From assembly GCF_030823405.1 (NCBI RefSeq), contig NZ_JAUSXC010000001.1, positions 4,221,001-4,285,000 of the forward strand: a stretch of DNA of 64,000 nt, written 5' to 3'. Positions 34,580 to 42,649 of this stretch are shown piece after piece. The notes under the pieces were generated by a model, which saw only the letters and a list, made by a program, of their open reading frames with translations, ran no database searches and was not told where the DNA came from. A program made the translations under genes and the position numbers. The DNA is from Chryseobacterium ginsenosidimutans (GTDB lineage Bacteria > Bacteroidota > Bacteroidia > Flavobacteriales > Weeksellaceae). How positions within the stretch are numbered: position 1 is the first letter of the stretch; every line of letters begins with the position of its first letter.

Positions 34580-34828
34580 TTATCCTTTTTTTGCTTTGTT
34601 TTTCTTTTTCTGTCTCAATACATAGAGATACAAACTCTCCACTTTTGCTCTTGCCCAATCTGTTTTACGCAAAAATTTCAGAGAAGAATTGATACTCGGA
34701 TTATCTGTAAAACATTTGATATTGATTTGTTTTCCCAATTCCTCAAATCCCTGATAATATTCTACCAGTTCTTCGAGAATAGCATCAAGACGTTTTCCGT
34801 GAAGCGGGTCTTTTGATTTTTCTTCCAT
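34580..34828 (-). CDS. VF530 family DNA-binding protein (DUF2132)
   Basis: 82 residues, basic. The body SKDPLHGKRLDAILEELVEYYGWEEL-like pattern of the family is seen as KDPLHGKRLDAILEELVEYY, followed by NINCF-type IKCFTDNPSINSSLKFLRKTDWAR and ending KVESLYLYVLRQKKK. VF530 proteins have a helical double-stranded-DNA-binding fold. The last residues are a poly-basic tail. Length is normal. Confidence 0.9.
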   Translation of the reverse strand: MEEKSKDPLHGKRLDAILEELVEYYQGFEELGKQINIKCFTDNPSINSSLKFLRKTDWARAKVESLYLYVLRQKKKNKAKKG

Positions 34829-34894
34829 AACGCAGTAAAATTAAAATATTTTATCAGACTTACTACTAAAATTGTTTAAACTCTTAATCTTTAG

Positions 34895-34902
34895 TATTTT
34901 TG
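34895..34902 (+). promoter_or_regulatory. Promoter of the small basic gene
   Basis: TATTTTTG with a TTG at 34872-34874 (20-bp spacer), about 58 bp before the ATG at 34961. Confidence 0.65.
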
Positions 34903-34960
34903 ACGAAGGTATTTCTTTACAACAAAGTACTTATAAAAATTACTCGTTACAAAAATAAAT

Positions 34961-35114
34961 ATGAGCAAAAATAACGAAGCGAACAGGAAAAAAAAATAAA
35001 AAGGAAATTGACCAGAAAAAGCGTAAAATACAAAATGCTGAAGCAGAAAGAAAATTACGTTTAAAACAAATTCGGGAAGATTTTAAAGCAAGAGAATCCA
35101 ATAGTAAACTATGA
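34961..35114 (+). pseudogene. Small Lys/Glu-rich gene interrupted by a frameshift at an A9 run
   Basis: From ATG 34961 the frame stops after 12 codons at 34997-34999, right after nine A residues (34988-34996). Removing one A restores a 50-codon reading ending at TGA 35112-35114: MSKNNEANRKK, then a basic coiled-coil-like stretch (KEIDQKKRKIQNAEAERKLR...). A promoter (34895) and an A-rich leader precede it, so the gene looks real. Possible reasons are a sequencing error in the homopolymer, a true loss, or transcriptional/translational slippage. Function not recognised. Confidence 0.55.
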
Positions 35115-35208
35115 AAATTGTTAGGTAAAAATTATTTGTAAAAAGGATTGTTTTCTCAAGTAATTTGTATTTTAGTAAAACAAGGATATGAAAATAAAAA
35201 GTCAAAGG

Positions 35209-36063
35209 CTATTTTATTACTTCTTTAGATTTCGATTTTTCTTCTTTACCTTTACGAATGTTTTCTGTCATATTTTTAAAATTCTCGGTTTTCATAATCA
35301 CTAAATTATTATTGGGATTCCAAATACTTGCAAATTTTTCAGAAATGGTAATATAGCTTTCCCAATTTGTAAACTTCTGATAAAGCATTAATGTACAAAT
35401 ATCAGTTGGGGTTATAGTCTGCCAATTTTCAATTACATGAGAATGTATTCCACTTATTGTTTTTCCAACTTTCTCATCACTTACATTTTGTGTAATCATA
35501 CTGTTATGAAGCTTTTCGATGTGTTTAACTTCATTTTTATTATCAAAAGTAATTAAATAGTCATTTCCAAATACAACAACATTATCGACAGAAGGCCCAG
35601 TTAAAACATAGACTTTTTTTAGTTTGTTTTTAATAATCGGCACAATATTGAAACTCGTGTTCTTATACACTTTAAATATGGTATCCTTTTTTATTCTAGC
35701 TAAAGCATTCTGTCTGATTGTAAAATATTCAGTTTCTACTGGTGTAAAATCTCTTTCTTTTAAATCAAGTTTTGCATTTTTCGGATTATAGTTTGTGGGG
35801 AAAGCAATTGTCGCCAGAACTTTATTGTCTTTCGAAAAGAAAATACATTTGGGAACAGATTCATCAATATAAGAGAAATATCCACTCACGTTTTCCATCT
35901 TATTATAATTTTCTCTGAAAATATCTGTACCATACCAGCTTGCCATCTCGCTTCGATACAAAGTAATCCCTTCTTCGTTAATTTCTTTTGAAATTTTTTC
36001 GAGATTTTGAGCTTGAAAAGAAGCAACAAATAAAACAAGGAACAACGTTAAAATATATTTCAT
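35209..36063 (-). CDS. Secreted protein of unknown function
   Basis: 284 residues from the ATG at 36063 (MKYILTLFLVLFVASFQAQ), which gives a textbook signal peptide cut after FQAQ; the longer frame from 36096 puts 11 extra residues in front of it. The mature part starts with a helix (LEKISKEINEEGITLYRSEMASWYGTD, in part) and has mixed alpha/beta content, ending in a Lys/Ser-rich tail. No domain recognised. Confidence 0.6.
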   Translation of the reverse strand: MKYILTLFLVLFVASFQAQNLEKISKEINEEGITLYRSEMASWYGTDIFRENYNKMENVSGYFSYIDESVPKCIFFSKDNKVLATIAFPTNYNPKNAKLDLKERDFTPVETEYFTIRQNALARIKKDTIFKVYKNTSFNIVPIIKNKLKKVYVLTGPSVDNVVVFGNDYLITFDNKNEVKHIEKLHNSMITQNVSDEKVGKTISGIHSHVIENWQTITPTDICTLMLYQKFTNWESYITISEKFASIWNPNNNLVIMKTENFKNMTENIRKGKEEKSKSKEVIK

Positions 36064-36133
36064 AAGATTAGTTTTTCCAAAAGTAGGAAATAACATTTTC
36101 TTTAAGAAATTTCACATTAGGTTTTTAGTTTCT

Positions 36134-36141
36134 TAAATTTG
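36134..36141 (+). promoter_or_regulatory. -7 box of sbcD, four bases from the ATG
   Basis: TAAATTTG ends 4 bp before the sbcD start, which implies a leaderless or nearly leaderless transcript. Confidence 0.55.
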
Positions 36142-36145
36142 AACT

Positions 36146-37351
36146 ATGAAAATCCTCCACACCGCCGATTGGCATTTAGGAAAAAGATTAGATCGTTTTT
36201 CTCGTCTGGAAGAACAGATTTTAGTTTTAAACGAAATCGTTGAAATCACCGACGAACAAAACATTGATCTCGTTATTATTGCGGGAGATCTTTTTGATAA
36301 TTTTAATCCAAGTGTTGAAGCGGTAGAATTATTTTATAAAACATTAAAAAGGCTTTCTCTAAACGGAAAACGCCCGGTAATTGCCATTGCAGGAAATCAT
36401 GATTCTCCGAATCTTATTAATGCTCCCGATCCTTTAGCCCGAGAATGCGGAATTATTCTCATCGGTCACCCTAAAGCGAAAATCAGTCATTTTGAAACTG
36501 AATATTTTGGTATTTCAAATTCTGAAGAGGGATTTATTGAAATAAAATTTAAAAACTCTGAAATTCTTGTTCGTATTTTACATACTCCTTATGCGAATGA
36601 AATTCGTCTGAAAGAATATTTCGGAGAAAACAAAGAGGAGCAAATTAATAAAGTTTTATCCGAAAACTGGAAACATCTTGCCGATCAGTTTTGTGATGAA
36701 AACGGTATTAATATCTTGACAGCCCATTTGTATATGAATAAAAAAGGAACAGAAATTCTGGAAGAACCTGAAGGAGAAAAACCCATTAAAATAGGGAATG
36801 CAGACCTTATTTTTTCAGATATCATTCCGAGCCAGATTCAATATACGGCATTGGGGCATTTACATGGATTTCAAAATATAGGAAGCCCAGAAAAGCCTGT
36901 TGTTTATTCATCATCGCCTATTTCATACAGCTTCAGTGAAGCAGGACAGAAAAAATATATTGCTGTTATTGATGCAGAACCCGGTAAAAATGTTTCTTTT
37001 GAAAAAATACAATTGCAAAGCGGGAAAAGTTTAGCCAGAAAAACATTCGATTCCATAGATAAAACAGTTGATTGGTTGCTGAAAAATCCAAACACTTTTG
37101 TGGAACTGACTTTAGAAAGCGAAACATTCCTGACTGCTGATGAAAGAAAACGTCTTTATCAATCTCATAAAGGCATCGTTTATTTGATTCCGAAAATTAA
37201 AAATCAAAATCTGAATGAAAATTCTGTTCATGAAATCAATTTAAATCAAAATATAGAATTTTTGTTTCAGGATTATTTTAAATCAAAAAACGGCGGACAG
37301 GAAGCTAATGAAGACCTGATGAATTTGTTTAACGAAATTTTAAATGCTTAA
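36146..37351 (+). CDS. sbcD: Exonuclease SbcCD subunit D (Mre11 homologue)
   Basis: 401 residues. Phosphoesterase motifs of the Mre11/SbcD nuclease: ADWHLG (Asp8, His10), GDLFDNFNPS, GNHDSP, a later TAHLYM and GHLHGFQ. With SbcC it cuts DNA hairpins and blocked or covalently capped ends. sbcC starts 3 bp downstream, so the two form one operon. Confidence 0.96.
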   Translation: MKILHTADWHLGKRLDRFSRLEEQILVLNEIVEITDEQNIDLVIIAGDLFDNFNPSVEAVELFYKTLKRLSLNGKRPVIAIAGNHDSPNLINAPDPLARECGIILIGHPKAKISHFETEYFGISNSEEGFIEIKFKNSEILVRILHTPYANEIRLKEYFGENKEEQINKVLSENWKHLADQFCDENGINILTAHLYMNKKGTEILEEPEGEKPIKIGNADLIFSDIIPSQIQYTALGHLHGFQNIGSPEKPVVYSSSPISYSFSEAGQKKYIAVIDAEPGKNVSFEKIQLQSGKSLARKTFDSIDKTVDWLLKNPNTFVELTLESETFLTADERKRLYQSHKGIVYLIPKIKNQNLNENSVHEINLNQNIEFLFQDYFKSKNGGQEANEDLMNLFNEILNA

Positions 37352-37354
37352 ACT

Positions 37355-40300
37355 ATGATCCCGATTCAGTTGACTATTGAAGGACTTTATTCTTATCAGA
37401 AACGGCAGACTATTGATTTTAAAAACCTTACGGAAGCGGGTTTATTCGGCATTTTCGGTTCTGTAGGTTCAGGGAAATCATCTATTCTTGAGGCTATTTC
37501 TTTTGCACTTTACGGCGAAACAGAACGTCTCAATATGCGTGATAAAAGGGCTTACAATATGATGAACCTGAAATCGAACAGTTCCTATATAGAATTTGAT
37601 TTTTTGAATTTTGAAAACAAACTTTTCCGTGCTACAAGAGATTTTAAACGTAATTCTAAAAAATTTGATGATGTAAAACCGAGTTCCGTCACCTTTTATC
37701 AAAATATTGACAATAAATGGATTCCTTTGGATCATTCCAACGCAGAACAGATTATTAATCTCAGTTATGCGAATTTTAAGCGTACAATTATTATTCCTCA
37801 AGGTCAGTTCAAAGAATTTCTGGAGTTGGGAGCTACGGAAAGAACCAATATGATGAAGGAAATTTTCGGTCTTCAGCGTTATGATCTTCAAAATAATGTT
37901 TCTTCTTTGCATATAAAAAACAAGTCTGAGCTTGATAAACTTGATGGGCAGCTGAAGGGTTTCGAAGAAATAAATGAAGAGCAGATTTCTGTTCAGAAAG
38001 AAAATTTGGAAACGGAACAAAAGAGGTTTGAGAAAGCAAAAGAAAATTTCCAGAAAATTTCGGATGCTTATCAACAGCTTAAAAATCTAAAACTTGATTT
38101 TGAAAACTTACAGCAGAAAAAAGATAGTTTTAATAAATTATCGGCACAGAAAACCGAAATAGACATTTTAGAAACTGAGACAGATTTGTATGACCGTATT
38201 TCTAGAATTTTTAATCCATTAATTTCAGAAAAGAATAAACTTTCTAAAGAAATTTATGAGAAGCAAACCGAGGCTGAAAAGCAGCGCAAAACTGTTTATG
38301 AAACCCAATTACAATTTAATACTGTAAAAGAACAAATCACTCTTCTTCAACCACAATTTGATGCTTTGCAACAGTCTAAAATACAGGAAAATGATTTAAG
38401 TCTGATTTTGCAAACGCTGGTTTATTCAGATGAGATTAAAAATCTTCAGGAAAGAACTCAAAAAGGTTCAAAAGAAGTAATGGAAGTTGAGGAAAAAAGC
38501 AAAAACATCCAGCAAAATATTGATCATCTTACTAAAGAAATTGAAATAGTAAAGATAAAAAAACTCGATTCTACTCTACTTTTGAATGTTGGAAACTGGT
38601 TTATTCAACAAAAAAATCTCATAAAGTCACATGAAGAACAGTCCGAAAAAATCAAGAGACAACAAATTAATATTGAGCAGGTTTCAGAAGAATTAAAAAT
38701 ATTTCCGGATAATTTTAAAGAAACTTTCAAAAAGAAAAAAGAAACGTTGGAAGTTCAGAAAAAAGAACTTTCGCAAAAGCTTGACCAATTAAAAATACAA
38801 CAAGAGCTTGCAAAATTTTCCAATGAACTTCGTAATGGTGAGGCTTGTCTGCTTTGCGGTTCCTATGAACATCCGAATATTGTGGAATTTCATGATGTAA
38901 ATGCAGAATTAAATGAAATTCTGGCAAAAGCCCAAAATGTTGATAATGAAATTTTCACGCTTCAAAAACAGGAAACTGAAGCTGACAAAATATTAGAAAG
39001 AAAAAATATTTTTGAAAATCAATTAAAAACAGAGCAGGAAATTGTTTCTCAAATTCACAAGAATATTCAGAATCATCTGCAAAGCTTTACGTGGAGTTCT
39101 TTTAATCCTGAAAATGAGGGACAATTTGAGCAAAAACGTTTGCAATCATTAGAAACGGAAAAGCAAATTGAGCTTATCAGCCAAAACATTTCTAAGGAGC
39201 GTGAAACCTTAGGGAAAGAACTGGAAAATCTGGGGAAATATCAAAAAGCTCTTGAAGCTTTTAAAATTCAGGAAGCAAAGAAAGAGGAACAAATAAATAC
39301 CAATCGTTCCAATTTGAGAATATTAGATTGGGAAAATTATTCTTTGAAAACAACAGAAGAGATTGAAAATATTTATCAAAAACTCGCAAAATCAAATATT
39401 GAAACAGATAAAACTTATCAGGAATTAATTCAAAAGGAAAAAGAGCTTTCTCCGAAACTGGCAGAACATAAAACAATTTTCAATCAGTTGGAAAAGCAAA
39501 TTTCAGCGCTTAAACAGGAGATTTCTTCTAATCTTGAATGCATCAATATATCTCTATCTGAAAATAATTTTAACGATTTTGCTTCGGTTGAAAATATTTT
39601 GGAAAAGAAAATCAATGTTGAAGAATCAAGAAATAGTATTCAAAAATTCAGAATTGATTTTGAAACTTTAAAAAACGGAATTCTTGAGCTGGAAATAAAA
39701 CTGAAAGATTTCTCTTTTGATAAAGATCAGTTCATTTTAAAAGAAAATGAATTTAAGGAAGCAGGAAATGAATTAAAACATATTAATGATTCCGTTGTAA
39801 AACTTACTGCAGAAATCGAAAGACTAGAAAAAGAGTTCCGCAAAAAAGAAGATTTATTAAAAGAACATGCAAAACTTCAGAAACGTTCTGAAAACTTGAA
39901 AACGATGATAAATCTGTTTAAAGGAGCGGGTTTTGTACAATATGTTTCATCAATTTATCTGCGTCAGTTATGTGATCATGCCAATATCAGATTTCACAGA
40001 ATGACCCGAAACCAACTCAGTCTTCAACTGAACGAAAATAATGATTTTGAGATCATCGATTACCTCAACGAAGGAAGAAGCCGAAGTGTAAAAACATTAT
40101 CCGGCGGACAGTCTTTTCAGGTTTCTTTGAGCCTGGCTCTTGCTTTGGCAGAAAGTGTTCAGGCAAATGCACAATCAGAAAAGAACTTCTTTTTCATCGA
40201 CGAAGGCTTCGGAACTCAGGATCTGGAATCGGTAAATATTGTATTTGAAACCCTTAATGCGCTTCAAAAAGAAAATAGAATCGTGGGTATTATTTCGCAT

Positions 40301-40384
40301 GTGGAAGAGCTTAAAGAAAAAATTCCTGTGGCATTAGAAATTATTAAAGACGAAGAGCTTGGAAGCCTTATCAAAGTTATATAA
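37355..40384 (+). CDS. sbcC: Exonuclease SbcCD subunit C (Rad50 homologue)
   Basis: 1009 residues, SMC-like ATPase. N-terminal Walker A GSVGSGKS at 35-42, two long coiled coils with a zinc-hook CLLC (Cys498, Cys501) at the turn, and a C-terminal half-site with ABC signature LSGGQ at 915-919 followed by Walker B FFFIDEG. Together with SbcD it tethers and processes DNA ends. Length is normal. The antisense open frames within it are shadows of the AT-rich coiled coil. Confidence 0.96.
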   Translation: MIPIQLTIEGLYSYQKRQTIDFKNLTEAGLFGIFGSVGSGKSSILEAISFALYGETERLNMRDKRAYNMMNLKSNSSYIEFDFLNFENKLFRATRDFKRNSKKFDDVKPSSVTFYQNIDNKWIPLDHSNAEQIINLSYANFKRTIIIPQGQFKEFLELGATERTNMMKEIFGLQRYDLQNNVSSLHIKNKSELDKLDGQLKGFEEINEEQISVQKENLETEQKRFEKAKENFQKISDAYQQLKNLKLDFENLQQKKDSFNKLSAQKTEIDILETETDLYDRISRIFNPLISEKNKLSKEIYEKQTEAEKQRKTVYETQLQFNTVKEQITLLQPQFDALQQSKIQENDLSLILQTLVYSDEIKNLQERTQKGSKEVMEVEEKSKNIQQNIDHLTKEIEIVKIKKLDSTLLLNVGNWFIQQKNLIKSHEEQSEKIKRQQINIEQVSEELKIFPDNFKETFKKKKETLEVQKKELSQKLDQLKIQQELAKFSNELRNGEACLLCGSYEHPNIVEFHDVNAELNEILAKAQNVDNEIFTLQKQETEADKILERKNIFENQLKTEQEIVSQIHKNIQNHLQSFTWSSFNPENEGQFEQKRLQSLETEKQIELISQNISKERETLGKELENLGKYQKALEAFKIQEAKKEEQINTNRSNLRILDWENYSLKTTEEIENIYQKLAKSNIETDKTYQELIQKEKELSPKLAEHKTIFNQLEKQISALKQEISSNLECINISLSENNFNDFASVENILEKKINVEESRNSIQKFRIDFETLKNGILELEIKLKDFSFDKDQFILKENEFKEAGNELKHINDSVVKLTAEIERLEKEFRKKEDLLKEHAKLQKRSENLKTMINLFKGAGFVQYVSSIYLRQLCDHANIRFHRMTRNQLSLQLNENNDFEIIDYLNEGRSRSVKTLSGGQSFQVSLSLALALAESVQANAQSEKNFFFIDEGFGTQDLESVNIVFETLNALQKENRIVGIISHVEELKEKIPVALEIIKDEELGSLIKVI

Positions 40385-40407
40385 TACTTCAGAGTATCTT
40401 CATTAAT

Positions 40408-40445
40408 AAAAACATCTCCGCTGCAACTTCAGCGGAGATATTTAT
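40408..40445. terminator. Bidirectional terminator
   Basis: ATCTCCGCTG / CAGCGGAGAT stem with a 6-nt loop, flanked by A- and T-rich runs, between convergent genes ending at 40384 and 40447. Confidence 0.92.
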
Positions 40446-40446
40446 T

Positions 40447-41472
40447 TTATAAGTTTTTAATGACCGGCTTTACTTCTTTCCCAAACAACTCTATCGATTT
40501 CATCATAACATCATGAGACGGATCTCCGACATCCATATGCCCGATAAATCTTGTAATTCCGAAAATATCTTTTAAGTACGCGATTTTATCTGCAACTTCT
40601 TTCGGATTTCCTATAAATAAAGCTCCGTCTTTACTTCTCCCACCTTCATACTGCATTTTTGTGTAAGGCGCCCAACCTCTGGAAGAGCCTATTCTGTCCA
40701 TTTGAGATTTGTAATTGTGAAAATATCCATCAATAACCTCCGGATCATCGCTTACAAAAGTATGAGAATGAACGGCAATCTGCATTTTAGAAACATCATG
40801 ACCTGCTTTTTGATATTCCTGTTTATAGAATTCAATTAAACTTTTAAACTGAATCGGCATTCCTCCAATAATTGCCACAACTAAAGGCATTCCCAACTGC
40901 GCTGCACTTAAAACCGATTGCGGAGTTCCACCGACCGCTCTCCAGATAGATAATTTCCCATCATTTTTTGCTCTTGGATAAACGGTCTGATTTTCCATCG
41001 GCGCACGAAGCTTTCCTGACCATGAAACATTTTCTTCCGAATTTATTTTCAATAACAACTCTAATCTTTCGTCGAAAAGTTCCTCATAATCATTTAGCGA
41101 ATATCCGTACAGCGGAAACGATTCTATGAAACTTCCACGACCGACGAAAATCTCAGCACGACCATCAGAAATCAAATCCAATGTTGAAAAATCTTCGTAT
41201 ACTTTTACAGGTTCCGACGAACTTAAAACCGTTACGCCACTCGCTAATTTTATATTTTTTGTAATACTTGCTGCCGCAGCCAGAACGATTTCAGGGGAAG
41301 AAACTGCATAATCTGCACGGTGATGTTCACCCATGGCAAAAACGTCAATTCCAACCTCATCCATGAACTTTATCTGCTCAAGAATTTCACGGATTTTTAT
41401 TCCTGCGTCTCTATATTTTCCGGTTGTCTGGTCGAATGACAAATCGCCAAACATTCCTATTCCTAATTCCAT
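40447..41472 (-). CDS. LLM class flavin-dependent oxidoreductase
   Basis: 341 residues of the bacterial luciferase-like (TIM-barrel, FMN or F420) superfamily. N-terminal ELGIGMFGDLSFD, then EQIKFMDEVGIDVFAMGEHHRADYAVSSPEIV (in part) and IKLASGVTVLSS, typical of the group-1 LLM family. Substrate unknown; many members are of uncertain role. Transcribed alone from a TAATTTTG box. Confidence 0.92.
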   Translation of the reverse strand: MELGIGMFGDLSFDQTTGKYRDAGIKIREILEQIKFMDEVGIDVFAMGEHHRADYAVSSPEIVLAAAASITKNIKLASGVTVLSSSEPVKVYEDFSTLDLISDGRAEIFVGRGSFIESFPLYGYSLNDYEELFDERLELLLKINSEENVSWSGKLRAPMENQTVYPRAKNDGKLSIWRAVGGTPQSVLSAAQLGMPLVVAIIGGMPIQFKSLIEFYKQEYQKAGHDVSKMQIAVHSHTFVSDDPEVIDGYFHNYKSQMDRIGSSRGWAPYTKMQYEGGRSKDGALFIGNPKEVADKIAYLKDIFGITRFIGHMDVGDPSHDVMMKSIELFGKEVKPVIKNL

Positions 41473-41491
41473 ATTGTTGATTTTAGTTAAG

Positions 41492-41499
41492 CAAAATTA
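41492..41499 (-). promoter_or_regulatory. -7 box of the LLM gene
   Basis: TAATTTTG on the minus strand, 19 bp before the ATG. Confidence 0.6.
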
Positions 41500-41551
41500 G
41501 GGTAATCAATATTGAAAAACATTGATGTTTGGTAAGAAAGAAAAAGTGAGA

Positions 41552-42634
41552 TTAGGCCTTAATTTTATTCTTAAGTTTTAGAAATTGTTTTTCAAAAAGA
41601 TGATAAGATAATACAGAAGCTACCACAGAACAAATGAATGATAAGCTAATTATTACGATCCAATTTAATTCAAACTTACTTCCGATTTTAATGAATAACA
41701 TTATAAAGATGGTATGAAATAAATACAATCCGTAAGTATATTTTCCAAGTTTGGCTAAAATACTTTTATCCGAAATTTTAAATACATTTTTATTTCCCAG
41801 TGTAAGCAAGATTAGTCCGGAAAATAAAATACTGAACAGAAGTGAACTTATTTTAAAATCAAGAATTATATTGGTATTTGCAACCGTTACAATAACCGCT
41901 AAAACGGTTACAGCATATAGATATTTGAAAACAGCCGGAATTCGTTCCAACTTTTCAATTCTATCTTTTCTGAAAACAAAAATGTAAGCCGGAATTGCTC
42001 CAAAAGCAAAATAATGAATGTTTGTAAACAGATCCAAAGTAATAATGCCATACTTTTGATAAACTGTCTGCATCAAAAAAGAGAAAATTATACATCCAAA
42101 AAGTAATTTAGGAATATTTTTCAAAGAAATAACATAAAAAGCCAGTCCCCAGAAAATGTAAAAATGTTCTTCTATGCAAAGCGACCAGATTACCGTTATT
42201 GGTGAGACATTAGGAAGCTGCTTCTCAGACATTGCTACATAATTTTCCAGAAATGTCAATGTGAAAAACCATTTTGGCTGATATCCTTCATTGGAATAGG
42301 AAATATTAAAAAAATCAAGGATAAAAGGAGTACATATTGCAAACAGAACCATTACATAATACAAAGGCCAGATTCTTAATATTCTTCTTTTAAAAAACTT
42401 CTTTAACGGAACTTTTCCCTGATTATTAATCTTTTCAAGAATAAGGATATACGTAATTAAAAAACCACTTAAAACAAAGAAAAAAGAAACACCAATCCCT
42501 CCTTCCTTAGAAAAATAATGCAAAATACTATCTTCAGGAACTGGGGAATGGTGCAAAAAAACTAATAAAAAAGACAGAAACCTCAACGAATCAAACGTAT
42601 GAAAGTGTACTCTATCAGTTTTTACAAAGTTCAT
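41552..42634 (-). CDS. Membrane acyltransferase (acyltransferase-3 family)
   Basis: 360 residues with about ten membrane segments. Conserved family features: DSLRFLSFLLVFLHHSPVP near the N-terminus (the His of the acyltransferase-3 fold), FFVLSGFLITYIL, KRRILRIWPLYY and IEEHFYIFWGLAFY. Such enzymes O-acetylate or otherwise acylate polysaccharides or lipids on the outer face of the inner membrane. No polysaccharide gene cluster is adjacent, so the target cannot be inferred. It follows the DPP-like peptidase after 15 bp. Confidence 0.93.
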   Translation of the reverse strand: MNFVKTDRVHFHTFDSLRFLSFLLVFLHHSPVPEDSILHYFSKEGGIGVSFFFVLSGFLITYILILEKINNQGKVPLKKFFKRRILRIWPLYYVMVLFAICTPFILDFFNISYSNEGYQPKWFFTLTFLENYVAMSEKQLPNVSPITVIWSLCIEEHFYIFWGLAFYVISLKNIPKLLFGCIIFSFLMQTVYQKYGIITLDLFTNIHYFAFGAIPAYIFVFRKDRIEKLERIPAVFKYLYAVTVLAVIVTVANTNIILDFKISSLLFSILFSGLILLTLGNKNVFKISDKSILAKLGKYTYGLYLFHTIFIMLFIKIGSKFELNWIVIISLSFICSVVASVLSYHLFEKQFLKLKNKIKA

Positions 42635-42649
42635 TTTTATATTTAAATA

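Noticed and set aside
34532..34816. 94-codon plus-strand open frame over the VF530 gene
   Set aside because: Antisense to a gene with clear family motifs; Phe/Ile-rich shadow.
37478..38074. 198-codon antisense open frame inside sbcC
   Set aside because: Shadow of the AT-rich coiled-coil coding region; no start context, no domain.
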